Assembly: GCA_022376515.1 (NCBI GenBank)
Contig: WTXI01000006.1
Coordinates: 1,178,001 to 1,242,000 of the forward strand
DNA from: Lactifluus volemus
Taxonomy: Eukaryota; Basidiomycota; Agaricomycetes; Russulales; Russulaceae
DNA: 64,000 nt
Reading direction: 5' to 3'
Both the position numbers and the translations under genes were made by a program. The notes under the pieces are model-generated. The model did no database searches. It was not told the DNA's origin and was given only the letters and a program-made list of their open reading frames with translations. Shown in pieces: positions 22,511 to 35,350 of this stretch; position 1 is the first letter of the stretch, and each line of letters opens with the position of its first letter.

Positions 22511-23830
22511 TGGCAGATCTTCTTCTGAACGCTTGCATAGATTCCTTATCTTTCGTTTCACACGTAATTCTTGTTTCACCGGTTGGGAAGAATAGCTCAA
22601 TGAGAGAGCATATTGGTTGCACTATTTATGCAAGTCATCACGTACGATCCATGTACTTTACTTCTTGTATTCAGGTATGATTCCCCTACGCGTCCAATGA
22701 AGAAATGGGGTTGACTAGCTACTTGAGGGAAATGAATCATCGCTAGACGCCTGAAAACTGCTCCCGAGAGTTCCCCATGAAAATGCATAATTCTCAAGCC
22801 CAGTGCTGTGTCTCTCCCATACTTTCCGGAATATATACTTGTTAGGTTGAGATTACAGACCACAGGTTCCGCGATACGACTGCAGTAGCGCTAGCGCCTT
22901 AGCTAGCGCGTTTAACGACTCGGATGTAGGTTCTGACTGGATCTCGTTCTGTGAATGATGGGACCAACCTTTTTACCTCGGATACACCGGGTATCCTTCA
23001 TACGGAGACTGCGGGTTCTATTCTCAGAAAAACAGGGCAGCTTGGAGTTCAAGATGTTGACCCGGAGACTCTCGCCTCCATACCTGTATGGTGGGATTTT
23101 CGCGGAGGAGAATCGGATATGCTGTTGCCCAAGCGATCAAGACATTGAAAAGCCATCTCGTCGGACGTGGAAGGAGCATTCAACAGACCGATGGCGGATA
23201 TCGTGATCATAGAAGCCGGGACCCTCAAAGCCCAGCCATCCCCTCCCGTGTAGTAGACTCGCCCACGCGGCACACATATTGTCCTTTTGACTTCCGTGAC
23301 ATAGCTTGTTTTCTAAGCAGGTCTGTTGATACCCTGACGGCCGAGGTGCTCCAGCTGGGAAACCGTTTGGCCCCAAGATTGCCGGGTGTCGATAGCCATA
23401 CAGCATGTCGCACCTGATCTATTGCCAAAGGTGATCGTCCCCCAAGCGGAAGTTGATAAGTTCGAACTCTAAGCTCATCTTGTTGGTCTCGTAGGTTTTG
23501 ACCAACCCCGTGAAACACAATTTCCAGATACCGTTTGGTGAGAAACAAAGAGGCTTCCTGCGTGCTCATCCTGTCCCTCTTACTAGTAGCCCCTCAGGAT
23601 ATGTCATGGGACCACGGGATCCGTTTCTTTGGCATCACCAGCGATTATCCTGATCCGTTACTATAGCCATATTAACATAGGTGGAGGGTCATTCCGAATC
23701 TGGCCGCAGTACACCATGCCTCCGACCTCGTGGGTCGGGAACTTTGTACGAGGAGAGAAGAAGGACCGGGACAAGGACAAAACTTACTCACGGAGTCACG
23801 GGGGGAACAAGAAGAGTCTGATGTGCATTC
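22511..23830. other. degenerate region without an intact gene
   Basis: Contains RFC1 3' sequence, a CTAG/GCGC-rich patch (about 22878-22912), and small overlapping frames on both strands without a convincing family. Parts could be the decayed upstream half of the P-type ATPase relic that follows (for example DIACFLSRSVDTLTAEVLQL near 23300 loosely resembles the segment before the phosphorylation domain), but this is too weak to annotate. Confidence 0.35.
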
Positions 23831-23990
23831 GGAGCACGTACTCACTGGAAGGTCGTCTTTGGATGCATGCCTCCAGAACAGAAGCTCCACATCGTGCACT
23901 CACTGCAAACTCTTAGCAGCACCATTGGCGTCCCCGGGGACGGCGTCAATGATGGGCCATTCTGCGTACGGCAGACTTGTCGGTCGCAAG
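23831..23990 (+). pseudogene. fragment of a P-type cation ATPase (P-domain hinge)
   Basis: The translation runs ARTHWKVVFGCMPPEQKLHI, then VHSLQTLSSTIG and VPGDGVNDG. This matches the P-domain end of P2-type cation ATPases (pattern VFARTxPEQKLxIV...VTGDGVNDxP), with Thr of TGDGVND changed to Pro. Directly after GVNDG, a one-base shift in the Pro codon (near 23957) restores ILRTADLSVA, the expected continuation (ALRTADVGVA in family members). A stop lies just upstream in the same frame and another just downstream. The remaining domains are absent. It is therefore a frameshifted relic of about 160 bases. The subfamily is uncertain. Confidence 0.65.
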
Positions 23991-24676
23991 TTGATTATAA
24001 ATCATTTCCCATGTGTCAAAGGTCAGATCTGGTCAGATCCGGAAAAGACCTTCAAGACTCTCCGAACCAATTCTCATTTCGGCTTTTTTTTCAGGGCAGC
24101 TTTTGCCTGCAACTCACACATGGCAGGGTGATGATTGGGGGGGATAGAGACAGTCCTTGCCGTGTGTGGAAGATGAAGCGCGGGTCTGGGAGGCGTGCGC
24201 AACTTTGAATAGGTGGGACGAGGTCGAGCGTGCAACCAGCCCACTTTCATCAATTTCATCGCTGAAGTGGTGAAGTGTCCTGCAGCGAAGTCGGAGATGC
24301 CTTTAATGTTGTCATGCTTAGGGTTTTCCACTAGTCTAGTCATCCCCCGAACTTGGCCCTCGAGATCCAGCTCGAAGTAGAGCTCCTTGAGATCAATATC
24401 ACCAGCCCGGTCTTGGAGGGGGGGGGGGGGTTGTTATGGGCTTACAATGACCAGACAGTCGTGTTATCGTATCATTGAACAATGTACATACATTTCAAAA
24501 ATAGAGAAATTGGTATGGCGTAGTTCTTGGCAAGCAGGCCCTAATCTACGTGAATGGCTTCACCTGCGCGGGGAAATGACCGAGATTCTACGCCCAAGGA
24601 AAGAACACAGTTCAAAAGAAGCGCATGTAGTGAAGTGACACCAGATAGAATACATATAACTTTGATAGAGTAGGGA
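23991..24676. other. intergenic, with a 13-base G run
   Basis: No gene recognised. A run of 13 G occurs at 24418-24430. The right part is downstream of YTA7, which is on the minus strand. Confidence 0.4.
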
Positions 24677-27600
24677 TCATGAATTATAGGTGGCTGGTGA
24701 AACGGGCATGTCGCCCTCAAAATCTGCTCGGACCTCGTCTACAAAATCACGCAATAGTTTTCCAAGTTCATCAATCAAGTTGTTTCGGTCCCAGTCCGAC
24801 CTATGAGCCCAGATGCGCCCAAGACACGATGCACGCAGCTGTTCTAGCTGCTCGACGCTGAGAAGGTCTGTCATATCACGAAGGTCACGCCGTAGGTGCA
24901 TGAGCGCGTCTTGATTTAAGTGGAAATCGGGAAGAGGTGTAGGTTCGCGGTCGACTTCTATGGGTTCGCAAACTGGTTCTAGTTCTGGCGGTGGCGGTGG
25001 CGGTGGCGGTGGCGGTGGCACTGACGGAGCGTTAGCTGGCAATTCGTCAGCGATAGGGGTCACAGAGGCGAGAGATTCGTCGGTATTTAAGATGGCTGGA
25101 GGTGAGGCTAAAGGCAACTGGGAACTCGACGCTTGTTCTGTAGGGTGTGGGCTAAGAGGGGGTGGAAGGGGTTGCGGGTCTCTGCCAGGGGACTAGGGTC
25201 GACGTCGACTGGGGTACTTGAGGGTGAGAAGAAATGTCGATAAGGTGATTGATCTGGATGTGGAGGGGCAGGGTTGAGAAGGGAAGGATCAAATCCCCCA
25301 CCCATTGCTGCTGGCGGGACATCGGGCAGTAAACCACCACGGCCGTTAGGATTGACAGAATTGGCATCTGTTTGTGGACAGGAAACGTAAACAGACGCAT
25401 GCTGGCTGCTGCAGGGCTCCACAGAATCCATTACCACGTCCTCTTCGCTGTTTACCCTGGAGCGCTTGACATCGCGGCCATCACTAATTTCATCACCAGA
25501 TGCCTGAGAGCCGCCACTTAGCCCAGTCGACCTCTGTCGCTTAAGCCTTGCAGCACGCTCCAGCTTCGTCACGTCTGTGATGGCGATCTCCGGTTGTTGC
25601 CCATTGTGCCGCGCACTTCGACGAGTGCCAGGAGCATAGGTCTCGCCAGCCGCATCAGCCTCCTGCTCCTTTGCTTTCTCCCTTTCCTTCTTTCGCTCGG
25701 AGCGGCGCTGACGCTCGCGCACAGCCATGCGCTCACATTCAGTGCGGAACTGCAGGTCAAAGTCTTGAATGGAGACCTCCGTTGCTGTGTACATAGCCTG
25801 TGCGCGATGCAAACGTTCCAAGTCCTCAGTGTGGCACAGGACTGCGTTGTGCACCATCTTTCCAACGTCATCAAGAAAATCTTGAGGGGTTAGATACCGG
25901 TTCTTATGCAATTGTACGTGCATTCGTTCAAGATCCATATCATAGAAATGGGGCACTTGAGTAGGTTGTCTTTCGGCGGTAGGAGGGGGTTGTGGTATTT
26001 GCGGCGCAGACTGCTCGGCAGGTGAGGCGGCGGCATGAGTTACAATTTCTGTAGGTTGTTCGGCAACGTCAAGCACGCCATTGGGGCCTTCATGACGTTA
26101 ACTAGTGTCGTCGCAATTGAGTCGACGGGTTGGGATTGGGGCTGCTGTCCGGCGACTTGCTCAGCTGTCGGGAAACGGTACTCCTCCTGGGAAAATCTTT
26201 GGTTACTGGCGAAGCAAAATCGACAACCACTCACAGTTGCTGGTTTGGTGAAGCGTTTGAACTTGCGTTTCAGTTCAGTGAGGATCGGCCCCAACCGAAA
26301 TCTAGAAGGGTGATTAACCGATGATCGTTTTCTTGTTGCATTGCTAGTTCCGCCGCCGTTGGCTGTCTCGGTTCAAGAGGGGGTGCAAGGGGAAGCTCCT
26401 CGAGAACGCGTCGCTTGCGCTTCAAGCCATCCGGGAACTGGTTCGGGGGACGCTGAACGTCTTTGAGCAAACCATCGAAAAACGCTTCGCGGTGAGTTGC
26501 GCCGGGTCGGGTGATTTCAACCCGATTCTCCCGGGTAAGTCCAAACCATGCTCGAACATCTCGTGGGAGGGTCATAAAGGACCCATCCACGATCGCGAGG
26601 AGAAGAATGGGGTCAGTGGGGGCCAGTGTCTCTAGCATAGCATGAAGCGTGCTGCGGCATGTCTCTGACACAGCGGAACACCAGCCCAGGAGGGAAGGAA
26701 TGTAGATGATAGACGGTTGGTGCCGTTTTGCCTCCACGAAAAGCTGAACTATGGCAGCCTCGTTCGTCTGAGTGAGAGGAAGCGATAAATGATTAGAGCG
26801 AGCTTGATGAGATTTGACTAGCAGACAAACCCTTGTTGAATCGGACAATAGCGTCCCTAGATCCAAATTCTGTACATGATAACCTTCCAGGTAATGGAGA
26901 GCCGCTGTGCCGACATAGTTCTGGCCCATGCCCACAGGTCCGTGAAGAACGACCCTCGGCCGATAGACCCGTAAGGTCTCCATGGCTAGTTGTCCTTAGT
27001 CAGTCATTCAGTACGGATTGTGAAAACGGCGTTACATTGAAGCATGAGTTCGCGCTCCAGACCTCCTTCTTGGCCCTCATCTTCCCACTCGGCCTCCTCA
27101 AGGGCGGTACGTTTCTTGCCGATAGGTACCACCTTGTCGATTACGGCCTTGACCTTCTCCAGAGTTTCAGATAGTAAAGGAACAAGCTGCGTTGGCAGAG
27201 GAGAAGCCACGGATGCAGTAGAACGCGCAGAGGACGGAACGAGCTCTAAAACCATGCCCCCGTGAATCAGCAGAATGGCCATGTCCTTGAAGGGTACCTT
27301 ACTTTTCACGGAGATCATGAAGTCTCGCAATTCGACTTCGATGGTCTCGGGCTTGAGTAGTAGGCGGTCGTTCGATTTATATATTTGGGGATACCGCCGC
27401 TGCACTGCATTCAAGGCTGCTTCTGTACAGAGGGCCTAGTAATTGGGAAAAGAAAGTCAACGACTGGTATAGGACAAATGAAATGTTGCGAAATACCCGT
27501 AAATCGGCGCCTCCGTAGCCTTTTGTGAGCTTCGCCAGACCAGCAGCTTGATCTTCACCCTTCTCTCCTTCCCACCCGGCCCACTTCTTAGTCATGATCT

Positions 27601-29572
27601 TCAAGATCTTCTTTCGGGCCTCGAGAGTCGGTAGCGGAAAATAGAACTCCCTGTCAAACCGACCCGGTCGTCTCAGTGCCGGATCCACTGCGTCCGGCCT
27701 GTTCGTTGCACCGATGACGACAACCTGCCCGCGACCGTCCATGCCATCCATTAATGCAAGTAAGGTGGATACTATTGAGGCATGGATTTGGTCCTGCTTC
27801 GATGAACGGACGGGGGCAAGCCCGTCGATTTCGTCAAAGAAAATGATGCTAGGTTGGCAGTTGCGTGCTTCCTCAAACAAAAGGCGAAGCTGGCGCTCCG
27901 CCTCGCCAACCCATTTCGAAAGAACATCGGCACCTTTACGCATGAAGAACGCTAGGGAGATGTAAGCGCGCGCCCGAGGGAGTGGGAGACGTACTTACAG
28001 ATGCCTTTACCGTTAGAACGACAACTTGCAGCCAGGGCACGGGCAAGTAGCGTCTTGCCGGTTCCTGGAGGGCCATGAAATAGGACCCCCCGGGGGGTGT
28101 AAGGCCGAATCTTTGGAAGACCTCGGGATAGAGCAATGGCAAGAGAGTCATTTCCTTCAATGAGTTGATATCTCGTAGAGTTTCAGGATGCAGTTATGAA
28201 CGACAAATGAAAAGACAAACGATCATCCAACCCCCCTACTTCATCAAAAGTAACATTCTGATTTACCCCCAGTGGATCGGCATCGGCTAAAGCTGTCCAG
28301 GGATAGGTAAAATCTCCATCGAGTGTCACGGGGGGCTTACCAGCGTCGCCGACCTTGCCAAAGTTAGCCGGTGTTCCAGCTGCGGCAGCCAAATCTCCCG
28401 GCATGATGCCACTGAGACCACCCGTAAATGCGGCACTTCCAAAACCTTTTCGCGGTGCTCGTGTTGGTGCATCCGAGTCCTAATGATTTGAGTGAGTTCG
28501 CAGGGACAGCTCAAGAAAGGGCGCGCCTTACCGAGTCCTCCCCAGGGAGACCTAAAAATCTGCTTAACTCTGCCCCACTGACACTCCAGCCTGGGCCTTT
28601 CTTGGCGCCACTGCGGTTCCAATTACTTCGTCCGGTCCCATGTTTGCCTGAAGTGGGCTTTGGCGGCGCAAGCAGTATATCTTCTAGAGGCGGAGGGATG
28701 GCGTAATTCACTTTGGCTCGTTGGCGCAACGCGTAAGGTTTCCCGTCGCTCGGCAGTACATCCTCTCCTTCACCGTTGACCTCGACATCGCCTTCCGCAT
28801 CCGCATCCTCGTCGTTGACGACAATGTCAGACGAAACGTCTGGCACAGCATCTTCCATGGAGTCATCGGCAGAATCGTTTGGTTGTTCAGCATCAACATA
28901 ACCATCAGCATCCTCCTCCTCGCGGGTACCCCGGCGAGATCGTAAACCAAGTCGTCTATTGTCGCGTGTCTGGAAACGAGACGATAAAGGAGTAGACGGT
29001 CCACGACGGAGTCGGCGGTTTGGCGAGGCCTTAGGGGGATCCGGCTTCCTGCTTTGACTGCGTGTAGAATACCGGCGTCCGTTGCCGGATTCCCCTTCAT
29101 CACTGCTGAGTACCACAGGATTGGGTCTAGAGCGAAGTCTCCTCGCAGCCGGACGAGGTACCTCCTCGTCGTCGAAGTCCACCGCAACGACTCTCAGGCC
29201 ATCATCGTAGGGCGCAGTCGCGAGGGGATCGGGTTCGCTGTCCGACTCTTTGTACGTTGCAATGGCGACACGTCTGCCGCGCATAGATCTCCCATAAACC
29301 TTCTGGTGCGCGGGTTCCTCCTCCTCCCCTTCCGCGTCCTCCTCATGGGCGCCATCAAAGTCCATAGATGCATTGCTTTCATGGTATTCTGAACCGGAAG
29401 CTGCACTGTGCACAGATCCGATGCTATCTCTATTACGGAGCTGCATGGAAGAGGGGATCTTGATCGTAATGGGTGTAGTGGGTTGAGCTGGGAAATTGAA
29501 ACCACCAACGGTGTGAGATTGTGAAGCTGAGGAATGCTGTAACGAATAGCTTTCAGGATGGTCCCCTTGCAT
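24677..29572 (-). CDS. YTA7: ATAD2/Yta7-family AAA+ ATPase with bromodomain-like region (histone chaperone)
   Basis: Nuclear AAA+ protein of the Yta7/Abo1/ATAD2 family, which remodels histone H3-H4. ATG at 29572 ([13 protein letters not shown]); an upstream start is not excluded. The long acidic N-terminus ends in [20 protein letters not shown], a family hallmark. After [16 protein letters not shown] comes AAA domain 1: Walker [18 protein letters not shown], Walker [15 protein letters not shown], sensor [19 protein letters not shown] and arginine-finger region [13 protein letters not shown] domain 2 is the degenerate form [20 protein letters not shown], in which Walker A Lys is Gln. A bromodomain-like segment follows: [20 protein letters not shown] then [15 protein letters not shown]. 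The C-terminal extension has an NLS-like KRQRSTG, a poly-Pro run encoded by a GGCGGT repeat, and ends ATYNS. Complete. Confidence 0.92.
24987..25019. repeat. GGCGGT microsatellite inside YTA7
   Basis: Five and a half copies of a hexamer, read on the minus strand as a run of prolines in the YTA7 C-terminal extension. Length polymorphism is expected. Confidence 0.9.
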
Positions 29573-30327
29573 CGATTCCGGAAAGCCCAAGCCAAACGCA
29601 CTTGGCTATTCCAGAGAAAGATGTAGCGTCGGAATGAAATGAGGAGGTAGAAAATGAAAGAGTGAAATGGACAAAGTCGTGACGCAACAACACTCGAGTC
29701 ACGCGTCTGTCACGCAATGTCACAATGTTTGCCTACCGACTTATCACCTCCTCGTCGACGTACCGTTCAACCTTAATACTACCCGTTCGAATAAATTTTT
29801 GTCCAACGGACCGGGTTCAGTAGGGGATGTGGTTTCCATCACCCTTTCACATTAAAGCGAGAAAACGAGAAAGGTAATAGTGAAGGCTCGGTGACAAGGA
29901 AAAAGGTGATTTCCAGGAGAATACGGAGCGTTAATACGGATGAACATGGTGGAAGAGCCAGAGGAAAGAGGAGTCGTTTTTCCAACCATTTCTTCGTCGT
30001 AACAATGTCCCTCAGCCATCCACTTTGCACGCCTACGGCCGTTGCCGGAACACCGTGACTAGATCACGAGACCGTGATCCTGGCCCCAACCCCGTACAAG
30101 TCTTTTTCGACCTATCAAATCACTCTCTGAGGCCACTATAGACCCCATTTGCAGAAGTTTAAGGACCTCACCTCGCCATCTTGTGAGTTAATTTTGACCA
30201 GAGGATACATTGCGGTTATGATGATTGCCGTCACGGCTCACATGTCACGCGGCGTAGAAGCCCCTTTCTTTATTCACCGTCACCTGCCGCTTTGGAAGTA
30301 GTAAGCCATCAAAAGTCCACCGCGAAA
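29573..30327. promoter_or_regulatory. divergent intergenic region, YTA7 / conserved unknown gene
   Basis: 755 bases separate two divergent starts. It includes repeated GTCACGC/GTGACGC motifs (29680-29725) and an imperfect palindrome around CCGTGACTAGATCACGAGACCG (30053-30075). Both promoters must be here; no factor can be assigned. Confidence 0.35.
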
Positions 30328-32531
30328 ATGTCCGCTCCTTATAGCACGCGGTATGACCATCAATCACTAGTATATTCAACTTAGCCTAACTCTCCACATT
30401 TCTAGTTTCACCCAGATTTATGACACCCTTCCTCCAGATGGACAACGCGCGCTTTTCGAGACTCATCTTATACCGCTGCTGGACAATTTGCCTGATTCTG
30501 TTGCGACGAAAGTCCTTGACAGCGCAAAGGAAATGCAGACACGTCTTATGGCGATACCCAAACTCGATTATTATGCCAAGCGTACCGAGCTTGAGGGACT
30601 CCTGAATGAGTTGGAGCGGGTCCAGAAACAATCACTATACATCAAAGAACGTTCCTCACGCGAACCATTGTTCGAAGAGACTATGGATAGCCTCTCGAAT
30701 TGGGTAAACGATATCTGGTCGGTCGTATTCGAGTATCAGACGAATTTTCGCCTCGCGCATCAGTGCCTCATACTTGCTGCGGAGATGCTTCGCCGGATGT
30801 TTGCGCCACACGGGGGGTGCGTATCGTTCTCTCTATATTATTTGAACCTGAGCGATAGAGGTGTGCTAGGTGTAACTGCGCTTTTTTAAACTTGCGATTT
30901 CTCACAAACATCAAGCGTCATAAGACTGGTAAAATCGTCAAAACTTTCCATTTCATCGGTGTTCCCAATTTTGAACGTGTTCTACTTTGGACATGGCGCG
31001 ACCTGTTCGTTTCTATGCTTGCGAGCGTTCCAGGACAGAAACATGCCATCCCCGATATGCTGCAAGACATCCAAGCCGTCTTGAGTTGGGAATCTCTCCC
31101 AAAAATGGTATTTGGAGGCAAAACGAGTTAGTTGACTTTATTTCATTCCACACGCCGTCTCTGAATATGTTGGAGATACGGGTGATGGTGTCCATGAAGA
31201 CGACTCGCACGAAGACTTGGATTCTGAAATGTATGATACCGAGGGCGAAGAAGAGTTCGTCACGGAAGGCGAGGACGAGGATGAGGACGAGGACGACGGA
31301 TCACAAGAATACCGGATCTTATCCCCCTTTCACGCTGATCACTGGCCCAAATCATCCAGCTTCCCCGTTGATGATGTCCGTGATCTCGTTCAACAGTGTC
31401 TCGTCTCCTATTTTCAGATTTCACCTTCGCTTGAGCTGTACAAAAGTATAAAGAAAGTCAGCACTGATGTGCCCACTATTCGACACTCGCTTCTCGAGAC
31501 CACCGAGTCCAACGCGCTCTGGAGTTCCGACAACTTTGCCGCGGCGCTCAGCATCTTTGCGAGCGAAGATTCTGCCGAAGTCATCTGGAGACTCCATACC
31601 CGTGGTGCCCATCTTCTCCGACCGCGCGACGCATTCGACTATCAGACCGCCGTTCACACCCTCGGGAGCAGACCCGCCTTCAAATCCCGTGCCCAGAAGA
31701 TCTGCCAGAACCAGCTGCTCGCCATCGCGCGCGAGCTTCGCGCGGAGCTTGGCCTGCCCTTTTCACGGCTGTACGACTCTGCTCGCGTGACGGAGCTCGA
31801 GGCGCTCATCAAGCAGAACCCCATCTCCCGTACGGCTAACGTCGAGAGTTGGGTCACCGCCATCTCGACGCCGAACCAGAACCAGCCAAGCCCGATGGCT
31901 TTTGCGGCGATAATGATGGGACTACCGGTGCCCGTCGCCGGTAGCGAGTTTGGTGGCGTAGAGGAGCTCAACGGGCTCGACCTCGGGAAGGAGACAGATC
32001 CCGATTTAGAGGACTTGCGTGACGAATTTCGACCGCAATTCAAGAGCCGATTCCAAGGCTGGCTCGGGGCTACGCTCACGGTCGGAAATCCGGATCAGGT
32101 CTTCCGTGCTGTTTTCACGGAGCTGTTGACCATGATGCCGTTTCTTCGTGAATCGGATATCGTCGAGGAGATGCTCAATCGGTAAATCTCTCATTTCCTC
32201 TTTCTCCCAAAAGGGTCGATCACTTAAGTACCTTCTCCCCCCTCTCCCCCTCCAAAGGATGTCAGACAAACCTGGCAGGTATCACATATGTGACGGACTC
32301 GAAACGGTCCATACCTTTGTAGGGACCGAGCTTTGCAAAGAACGGGCTCAGCTGGAGAAGCGCAAGCGTAAGGAGGCACGAGCAAAGCGCAAAGCAGCGG
32401 GGCAGAATGCGCAAGCATCGGGATCGGGTCAGGGCACACAGACGCGGTCGCGGACGTCTGCATCGCGTGCAACTCCAGATCCGTCGATATCTCTGTGCCA
32501 ATCGTTCGCGAGTTTCGATGGCATTGACTGA
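30328..32531 (+). CDS. conserved fungal protein of unknown function with acidic central tract
   Basis: Start ATG at 30328 (MSAPYSTR) splices to FTQIYDTLPPDGQRALFETH. It continues with helical segments (LDSAKEMQTRLMAIPKLDYY, LSNWVNDIWSVVFEYQTNFR, RLAHQCLILAAEMLRR). After an intron comes FERVLLWTWRDLFVSML, then a strongly acidic run (EGEEEFVTEGEDEDEDEDDG). The second half is a helical domain (DVRDLVQQCLVSYFQISPSL, FKSRAQKICQNQLLAIAREL, FRAVFTELLTMMPFLRESDI). The last exon encodes a Lys/Arg-rich tail (KRKRKEARAKRKAAGQ) that could be a nuclear signal, ending FDGID and TGA. I have an impression of similar unnamed proteins in Agaricomycetes but cannot name the family. Complete as far as visible. 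Confidence 0.65.
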
Positions 32532-32681
32532 GCCCGGTCCTGTCCCATCCACTTCATACTCTCTCTGATCGTTGTCAACTTTACAACAAACTCTGTACAT
32601 GTTGTATTAATTCCATCGCATAGCCATATCGCATGTTACCAGTAATATACAATTAATTCCTATACACACAGATGTCGTCCG

Positions 32682-35237
32682 TCATCCAGGCGCGTCAACG
32701 AACGCACATTGTTCCCATTCCAATACCTCGCCGCGATCAGTGACACCCTGGACGTAAAATCGCGTCTCCTTCATGCCCTTGACAACGTTTGGCAGCACTT
32801 CCCAGTCTACGTAAAAGCGATTCGCGCGTCCGTCGAGGCCTGTGGTGCCTAGAAACGTAGCTTTGGTCGGGCCATCGAGCGCTGCACCCGCATAAATGTT
32901 GAAATACGCGCACGACGGGAACGCGTGGTCCGACCTGTCGAAACACCATAACGGTGTTGGATCATCGGGTGATGAGATGGCGGTGGGGAGGGAGATGGGC
33001 GGGAAGGTAGCAGCGATTTCCCACGTCAACACGCCCGACTTGCCCTCTCCTTCGCGCTGGAAGTCCGCCCAGAGGATGCGGGGAGAAGCTATGCAGAGAT
33101 GAGGCAGAGGCGGTGGTGTCGCAGGGTAGACGGCGAGCTGGCCGAGGAGAATGGAGAATTGGAGCATCTGTGACGGATCCTCGGTCGCGAACCCGATCAC
33201 CAGGCCGACGGTAACGGGCTCATCCTTTTGGCTTTCGGGTCGCGCGAATGTAAGCATCTGTCGCGTCCAATCGCCCGGAAGTTCCTCCGTCGCTGATATG
33301 GTTGAAACTTCCAATGTGGACCCAGGACACTTAATTGTAAGCCCAACGTCGATATCAACCGGAGTCTCTCCCATAGGCAGAGCCTTGAATATGACGCGCG
33401 CGGTGTACTGGAGAAGCGGAGTGACGCTGAGAGATTGTACGGGCAGCCACACACAGCGGAAAAATGCATCCTCCGCATCAGAGCCTTTAACACCAAAGGT
33501 AACACGGAGACTATTTCCGCCCAACCACGCATCATCGAAGTGGAGACTAGAAGCTGCTTCTGGAACAGCCTCACCAAGTCCTTCCCTGTCCTCCCACTGC
33601 AATGTTGGTCTTGGCCAAAGCCTGTCACCGAGCGCACCTTGCTTGTCGATATCGGTCCAGCCAGCCTCGGTAGGTGCCATTACTTTCGCACTATTTACGA
33701 ACCATGCAAACCCGACGCCCGGCGAAAATGTAGTGCAGAACGGGATAAGAGCAGGGTCTGGCGGTGTATGACTGGTGAAGAAGTCACTGAATGGACGGAA
33801 GGGTCCATGCTGACAGGGGGGACCAGGCATCGGCATTGGCGGTACAATCACGGTTTCATCGGGATCCGCAGGGCCAATCCACAGGCGTCGCTCGGCCTCC
33901 CACCACGAGCTCCAGCTAAAGCCCGGGTCGTTCTGTATCGTTTCCCAGGTCCAACCAGGACCAAACATTGCGACGCTTAACCCCAACGAGACAGGATCTA
34001 TGTGTTCGATAGCACGGTATGAGCCAAGTCCCCCACCGCCATGACAACCCCGTCCCCAAACATCGATGCCGGTATAAATGTCTTGTAAAGTCTTTGCTGA
34101 GCTGATGTGTGACTGCGTGGATATCAACAGTGGGTCGAGGCTCAGAAAATATTGCGCGGTGAGTGATGGGTAGTCAGGAGACCACTTTAAGTAAGACAGT
34201 TGAGCACATATATATCCTTCAGAGGGATTTGGGCTCACCGTATAATTGGTGAAAAAGCCGGTTGATGGCAAGAAGAACGGCAAATTGTAGTGGTTCAAAC
34301 GGTCTTGCCATCTGACCTGGCCATTGAAGATCACACTATCGTACCTGGGAATGATGTGAGATATGTAGTCAATAATAGCTACGAGCCATTGTTATTCACC
34401 AGATTGCCTCGGCATGTGGGCCTACCTTGGCTTTAAGTTCTACCTGGAGAAGTGCAACCCATGCGGTGAGTGCACGAGCCTGGCCAATACCACCATCGGC
34501 ATGGAGGTGCCATTCAAAATTTAACAAGTAGCCATCGAACCCGCGCTGATGCGCTATATTTGCGAGCAAGCGGGCATAATGGGGCGAGACAGGAACTCCA
34601 GATGTCTCAACAAAAGGTGGAGCCGCAGGCCCCGTCTTGGAGGCAGGAAGTCTACCAAAGAGCAATCGAAGGCAATCAGATTCACTCTCCTGGTGCTCAA
34701 ATATCCTAGGGAAAATGAGAGAATGCTACATCATCTCATAGATATTGCATACAAGGTTCCAAGCATCTTGACACCCTGCCGATGGGCAGACGAGATCCAT
34801 CCTGAAGGTGGAATCGTAACTCGATGGTGAGAAAAGCTGAAAGGAGGTTGATGAGAGAGGGTGAGCGCGGAGGTACGAGTGAACGTAATGTACTATATAA
34901 AGGTATCGCATAACGACCAGAAGTTGAAGGTATATGTGGTCTCGTCTGGTTTCTCTGAGTAACCGCCCTGAACATCAAAGGTAAGCCCAAGGAGAGATGA
35001 AACGATGGGAGGATTGGAGTACATGAAAATCGTGGCAGACCTTTGGTCAAGTAATTTGTGAGCAAGAGGAATCAGAAAGTTGAAGGATATCGGGAATACC
35101 AAAAGTCTTCCTTGGGTCGAGGGATGACGACGAGATGGATAAGGAATGAGAGAATGGGTAAAATTATCTGACCAAGAGTCCAAATCTGCGAGAGAGTCAA
35201 AGAAGGGAGATTGGACAGTATACTGTCGAGACGGCAT
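32682..35237 (-). CDS. endo-beta-N-acetylglucosaminidase, glycoside hydrolase family 85 (cytosolic ENGase)
   Basis: Cleaves the chitobiose core of N-glycans, releasing free oligosaccharides. Start MPSRQYTVQSPFFDSLADLD at 35237. The exons join to VCHDFHGGYSEKP, FNFWSLCDTFIYFSHHRVT, PPSGWISSAHRQGVKMLGTL and IFEHQESESDCLRLLFGR, all GH85 hallmarks, then the catalytic strand RGFDGYLLNFEW with the Asn-x-Glu pair (NFE) known for the family. Further conserved parts are YDSVIFNGQVRWQDRLNHYN and QDIYTGIDVWGRGCHGGGGL. The C-terminal two-thirds of the 550-codon last exon are beta-rich accessory domains. It has no signal peptide, consistent with a cytosolic enzyme of the quality-control pathway. It is divergent from RNA14 with only 113 bases between start codons. 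Complete. Confidence 0.9.
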
Positions 35238-35350
35238 GGTTAAAAGTAGCCGTGGGAAGTTTGAAATGGTTATTCTCACAAGCGGCGAACTGGGTTTCGA
35301 GCAAGGCGACTTGAACTTGAATTGTCAGCCAGTGACTCTGCAGACAGACG
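35238..35350. promoter_or_regulatory. very short divergent promoter, ENGase / RNA14
   Basis: 113 bases between opposing ATG codons. A bidirectional promoter or overlapping 5' untranslated regions are implied. No TATA box is visible. Confidence 0.5.

Noticed and set aside
22951..23569. Upstream half of the P-type ATPase in several frames
   Set aside because: Only loose resemblance (for example near 23300) with multiple breaks; it cannot be separated from chance without a search.
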